This document shows, one piece after another, positions 17,059-19,937 of a stretch of 19,937 nt of DNA. The notes beneath the pieces were generated by a model, which saw nothing but the letters and a program-made list of their open reading frames with translations, was not told where the DNA came from and searched no databases. The stretch covers positions 1-19,937 of the forward strand of contig CAZRNB010000052.1 of assembly GCA_964601355.1 (NCBI GenBank). The letters are read 5' to 3'. How positions within the stretch are numbered: position 1 is the stretch's first letter; each line of letters opens with the position of its first letter. The translations under genes were made by a program, and so were the position numbers. The DNA comes from CAZRNB01 sp964601355. GTDB taxonomy: Bacteria; Planctomycetota; Phycisphaerae; Sedimentisphaerales; Anaerobacaceae.

Positions 17059-17087
17059 TTTATATAATATCTCAATCTGAAAGTCAA
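17059..17087 (-). promoter_or_regulatory. Sigma-70-type promoter of the 6S-like RNA
   Basis: On the minus strand TTGACT (17087-17082), a 17-bp spacer, and TATAAA (17064-17059). The expected start is about 17052, exactly where the paired 5' arm of the RNA begins. Confidence 0.75.
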
Positions 17088-17094
17088 GGAAAAT

Positions 17095-17141
17095 ACCGAT
17101 AACATATATGATAAATAATTCCCCATTTTAACGTTATCGGT
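17095..17141 (-). repeat. 9-bp inverted repeat between pheT and the 6S-like RNA
   Basis: ACCGATAAC (17095-17103) and GTTATCGGT (17133-17141), perfect arms, 29-base spacer. On the minus strand it lies after pheT and is followed by ATTTTCC, so it may be a weak pheT terminator; it also sits just upstream of the -35 of the 6S-like promoter and could be a regulator site. Confidence 0.45.
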
Positions 17142-17218
17142 TCTTATAACAAGCACAGATGACTTTTTTAAGCCAAATTCATTCTGAAAATACGAGTTAT
17201 AATCCCCGGCAACAGCAA

Positions 17219-19234
17219 TTAAATAGTTCGTAGCTCCCCTGCGATTGATTCAGATAAGCTCTGAACAATGTCGGCCTGAAAACGATCAACAGTTTCATGA
17301 GTTAGAGTACCATCCTGGTCTCTGAACCGCAGCGAGAGCGTGACACTCTTTTGGCCGGATGGGATACCCTTGCCATGGTATGCGCCGACAAACCGAATGT
17401 CTTCCAATTCTGCAGGAGCTTTATTCCTGACCGCATCAATAATGTCCGTCCATCGAATTTTCTCATCTACGACAATCGAAAGATCACGCTCGATAGCAGG
17501 AAATCTTGGAATCAACCTAAGTTTTATAGGACTTGTCTGAAGGACCATAAGCTGCTCAAAGTCCAGTTCCGCACCATATAGACTGAGGTCTTTGAAATCA
17601 AATTCTTGCTTGACCGCCTGTGAAAAAATGCCGGCATTACCAAACGTCTTTTGACTTACTATAATCTCAGCACCAACCTCTGCCCAGACCAGGTCAGCAG
17701 GTCTAAATTCGATTTCAGCATCTCTTTTTATACTCTTTATCAAACCTTCAATTACGCCTCTCAGGTCTCTAAAGTCACTATCACAAACCAAAGACAATTT
17801 GGCCTTTTCGATTGGCAGATTCCCCTTTTGGCCGACCGGAAAATAAGTATCTGCCAATTCATAAATCCTGCAAGGACGATTCTTTACATTAAGGTTGGTT
17901 TTCATAACTTCCAATAATGAGCCTAAAAGGCTTTGGCGGAGCAGATTCACACCTTTTCCGGTTTCATCTTTTACACTTAGATGCTTTTTAATATCTTTTC
18001 CTGTAAAAAGCTCAGCAACAGAATTACTGACAAAACCTACAATAATAGTCTCATAAAAACCACAGCCGCTTAAGTACCTTGCGACCGAATCGGTTAATTT
18101 CTGACGAGAATCAACCGGCACAGCCTCGATTTCGATTTTTTGCTGTGTCGGGATTTTATTATAGCCATATACGCGTATGACCTCTTCAATCAGGTCAACC
18201 TCACGATAAATGTCGCTACGCCAGAAAGGCACTGAACAAGTGACTAAATCACCATTAAGCTGTGGCTTGAATTTCAAGGCTAAAAGGATTTTAGCTATTT
18301 CTTCGGTCGGCACTTTGATGCCCAGCAGCATATTTAAACGAGAAAGGCGTAGTGTCACCTGTTTTTGTGTTGGCTTACGAGGATAAACATCCACCACGCC
18401 CTTTACCACATTGCCGCCAGCTGCTTGTATAATCAATTGTGCGGTACGTTTTGAAGCCCAATCCACCATCTCGATGTCAACGGTTCGTTCGAACCTAAAG
18501 GCCGCTTCTGAAAGCAAAGCAAGCTTGCGAGAGGTTCTGCGGACGCAAACGGGGTCAAAATAAGCATCTTCCAGAAGAATAGTTTTAGTTGCTTCGCTAA
18601 CCTCTGTATCCAGGCCCCCCATAACACCAGCTATGGCTATGGGTCCATGCGCGTCAGTAATAATTAACATTTCAGTATTCAATTCACACATAGTGCCATC
18701 GATACTTACTATACGTTCGCCTGCGATGGCTTTTCTGACGATTATTTTGCCATCGGTAATTTTGGCATAATCGAAGGCGTGCGGCGGCTGGCCAGTCTCC
18801 ATCATCGCATAGTTCGTTGCATCAACGACATTGTTGACGCTCCGCAGTCCCACGGCTTCAAGCCGATTTTTGAGCCAACCCGGCGATGTTCCAACCTTGA
18901 CGCCTTCAATAACACGCGCCGTGTATCGGCTGCACAAATTTGGCTCGATGATTTCAACCGAGGCAAATTCTGTGACGTTTTTGTCTGAATCGTCCAGCTC
19001 AACGACTGGAATCTTTAATTCTTTGCCGGTCGCAGCAGCCAATTCGCGGGCTATGCCGATATAGCTTAAGCAATCGCCGCGGTTGCTGGTTACCTCAACA
19101 TCAATTACGGCGTCGTCGCCGATATAATCTATTCCCTCACAGGGAAGGCCTGAATTGCTCAAAGTTTCTGCGACCTGCTCTGCGGAAAGGTCGGTTTGTA
19201 TGTAATCTTTTAGCCAGCTTAGCAAAATTTTCAT
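17219..19234 (-). CDS. pheT: Phenylalanyl-tRNA synthetase beta subunit, short form without EMAP domain
   Basis: 671 residues; it forms the alpha2-beta2 enzyme with PheS that charges tRNA-Phe. The N-terminus MKILLSWLKDYI...LSNSGLPCEGIDYIG joins directly to DAVIDVEVTSNRGDCLSYIGIARE, whereas E. coli PheT (795 residues) carries an about 110-residue EMAP/OB tRNA-binding insert at this point. The B3/B4 editing region follows (about 85-260; AGVMGGLDTEV), then B5 (about 285-365; FWRSDIYREVDLIEEVIRVY), the core synthetase-like domain (about 370-560) and the C-terminal anticodon-binding FDX-ACB domain (about 573-671; FPAIERDLSIVVDE). pheS is not adjacent; upstream lies a divergent lipoprotein gene. The ribosome binding site is weak. 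The frame is intact. Confidence 0.93.
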   Translation of the reverse strand: MKILLSWLKDYIQTDLSAEQVAETLSNSGLPCEGIDYIGDDAVIDVEVTSNRGDCLSYIGIARELAAATGKELKIPVVELDDSDKNVTEFASVEIIEPNLCSRYTARVIEGVKVGTSPGWLKNRLEAVGLRSVNNVVDATNYAMMETGQPPHAFDYAKITDGKIIVRKAIAGERIVSIDGTMCELNTEMLIITDAHGPIAIAGVMGGLDTEVSEATKTILLEDAYFDPVCVRRTSRKLALLSEAAFRFERTVDIEMVDWASKRTAQLIIQAAGGNVVKGVVDVYPRKPTQKQVTLRLSRLNMLLGIKVPTEEIAKILLALKFKPQLNGDLVTCSVPFWRSDIYREVDLIEEVIRVYGYNKIPTQQKIEIEAVPVDSRQKLTDSVARYLSGCGFYETIIVGFVSNSVAELFTGKDIKKHLSVKDETGKGVNLLRQSLLGSLLEVMKTNLNVKNRPCRIYELADTYFPVGQKGNLPIEKAKLSLVCDSDFRDLRGVIEGLIKSIKRDAEIEFRPADLVWAEVGAEIIVSQKTFGNAGIFSQAVKQEFDFKDLSLYGAELDFEQLMVLQTSPIKLRLIPRFPAIERDLSIVVDEKIRWTDIIDAVRNKAPAELEDIRFVGAYHGKGIPSGQKSVTLSLRFRDQDGTLTHETVDRFQADIVQSLSESIAGELRTI

Positions 19235-19392
19235 ATCGTAAGTACCATTAAAAAAAGTATAAAATACAACAATAACTTAACCGCAGGCTGTAATACTGTC
19301 AACAATTGCGCAACAAAAAACATATCCTCGGAAAATTTTGGATTTCTATCTTCGCAATATTTCTTTATAATGCGCTATTCGAGGCAAGAAAA

Positions 19393-19412
19393 CCCCGCAA
19401 TAAATTGCGGGG
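19393..19412 (-). terminator. GC-rich hairpin in the leader of the lipoprotein gene; minus-strand terminator-like
   Basis: CCCCGCAA-TAAA-TTGCGGGG, an 8-bp perfect stem. On the minus strand it is followed by TTTTCTTG, like a rho-independent terminator, although no minus-strand gene is visible to its right. On the + strand it lies about 25 bases downstream of a TATAAT (about 19363-19368) and 28 bases before the lipoprotein ATG, so it would form in that mRNA leader. Confidence 0.55.
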
Positions 19413-19440
19413 CTAAATACACAATTTGAAGGAACAAGAT

Positions 19441-19860
19441 ATGAGAAGACACAGTTCAATCGTCATTTTATTTATTTTACTTTTTATGAGCTTATCACTT
19501 ACGGGTTGTGTTGAACGCAGATTGACAATCAACACCAAGCCTCAGGGAGCAATTATCACGCTGAACGATGAGGAGATAGGCATTTCGCCGGTAACAACTT
19601 CGTTTGAATGGTACGGCGATTACAATGTCAGGATAAGTAAGGAAGGATACGCGACTTTGAATACACACCGCGATTTGAAATCGCCGTGGTACGATTCCTT
19701 TCCGTTTGATTTCTTCGCCATGCTGAATCCAAATAGAAAAGTCGATTCTTATGAATGGACATTTGAGCTTGCCCTACAACAACAACCAACAACAGAAGAG
19801 CTAATCCAGAATGCAGAGAAACTTAAGGAACAGCTTACAACCGCGGATTCCACGGATTGA
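19441..19860 (+). CDS. PEGA-domain lipoprotein
   Basis: 139 residues from the ATG at 19441, chosen because AAGGA (19429-19433) sits 7 bases upstream and the signal peptide begins right there; a TTG frame opening at 19426 would run through that ribosome binding site. N-terminal RRH, a hydrophobic stretch and the lipobox LTGC give a lipidated Cys23. A PEGA domain follows (about 27-70: RLTINTKPQGAIITLNDEEI, GISPVT, YNVRISKEGY), a beta-strand unit common on surface proteins and often found in planctomycetes. The C-terminus is Glu/Lys-rich and helical (TEELIQNAEKLKEQL). It is probably anchored to a membrane facing the periplasm; its job is unknown. Confidence 0.85.
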   Translation: MRRHSSIVILFILLFMSLSLTGCVERRLTINTKPQGAIITLNDEEIGISPVTTSFEWYGDYNVRISKEGYATLNTHRDLKSPWYDSFPFDFFAMLNPNRKVDSYEWTFELALQQQPTTEELIQNAEKLKEQLTTADSTD

Positions 19861-19884
19861 ACAGATTATTCATTGGCGGAAAAA

Positions 19885-19937
19885 CAGAGCCGCGACCGTT
19901 AGGGAGCGGTAAGACGATTGTCGATTGTCGATTGACG
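19885..19937 (+). repeat. Repeat-rich right edge
   Basis: AGAGCCGCGACCGTTAGGGA-GCGGT (19886-19910) is followed by a 7-bp tandem repeat, CGATTGT CGATTGT CGATTGA (19915-19935). The first string resembles a short element that I recall as dispersed between genes in planctomycete-like genomes; this is recollection and unverified. The edge cuts whatever follows. Confidence 0.4.

Overview
The window joins a mobile, defence-flavoured segment (about 1-8573) to a conserved housekeeping chromosome segment (about 8574-19937). The mix of genes (a phenylalanyl-tRNA synthetase beta chain without its EMAP domain and not beside pheS, a DUF3417-type alpha-glucan phosphorylase, a PfkB sugar kinase beside a valine-pyruvate-type aminotransferase, a stand-alone EIIA protein, a PEGA lipoprotein) and the moderate GC content suggest a planctomycete-like bacterium, perhaps Phycisphaerae/Sedimentisphaerales. 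This is an inference from gene style only; no marker gene settles it.

Region 1 (1-2220): the 3' part of an Eco57I-like N6-adenine DNA methyltransferase runs in from the left edge. It is followed by an orphan C-terminal remnant of a second, different methyltransferase of the same superfamily. A small four-cysteine protein then lies between two copies of a 35-bp direct repeat, with a possible 33-residue ORF after it.

Region 2 (2257-3888): a 543-residue protein of unknown function with a recognisable C-terminal winged-helix-like domain.

Region 3 (3889-8624): a compact replication/integration module on the + strand. It starts with two 17-bp dyads spaced exactly 20 bp apart, then an AlpA-like excisionase/regulator, a small protein, a TOPRIM-DUF3987 primase-like protein whose 3' end carries 9-bp repeats in inverted clusters, a small protein, an XRE regulator that looks leaderless, and a tyrosine recombinase. 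The recombinase reading frame runs antisense through a tRNA-Arg(ACG) gene, which marks the right attachment end of an integrative or satellite-like element. The left end was not found and probably lies outside the window.

Region 4 (8625-11662): a sugar kinase, a VOC-fold protein and an AvtA-like aminotransferase, probably co-transcribed. Region 5 (11702-13945): citramalate synthase (isoleucine/2-oxobutanoate route) on the minus strand, divergent from a PTS EIIA gene that has a clear promoter. Region 6 (14009-19234, minus): alpha-glucan phosphorylase; a structured RNA that I read as 6S RNA, with its own promoter and terminator; and pheT. Region 7 (19235-19937): a PEGA-domain lipoprotein behind a leader hairpin, and a short repeat-rich right edge.

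The most promising material for something undescribed is the cargo of the integrated element: the methyltransferase scar, the repeat-flanked Cys4 gene and the 543-residue wHTH protein, together with the unusual DNA structures of the replication module.
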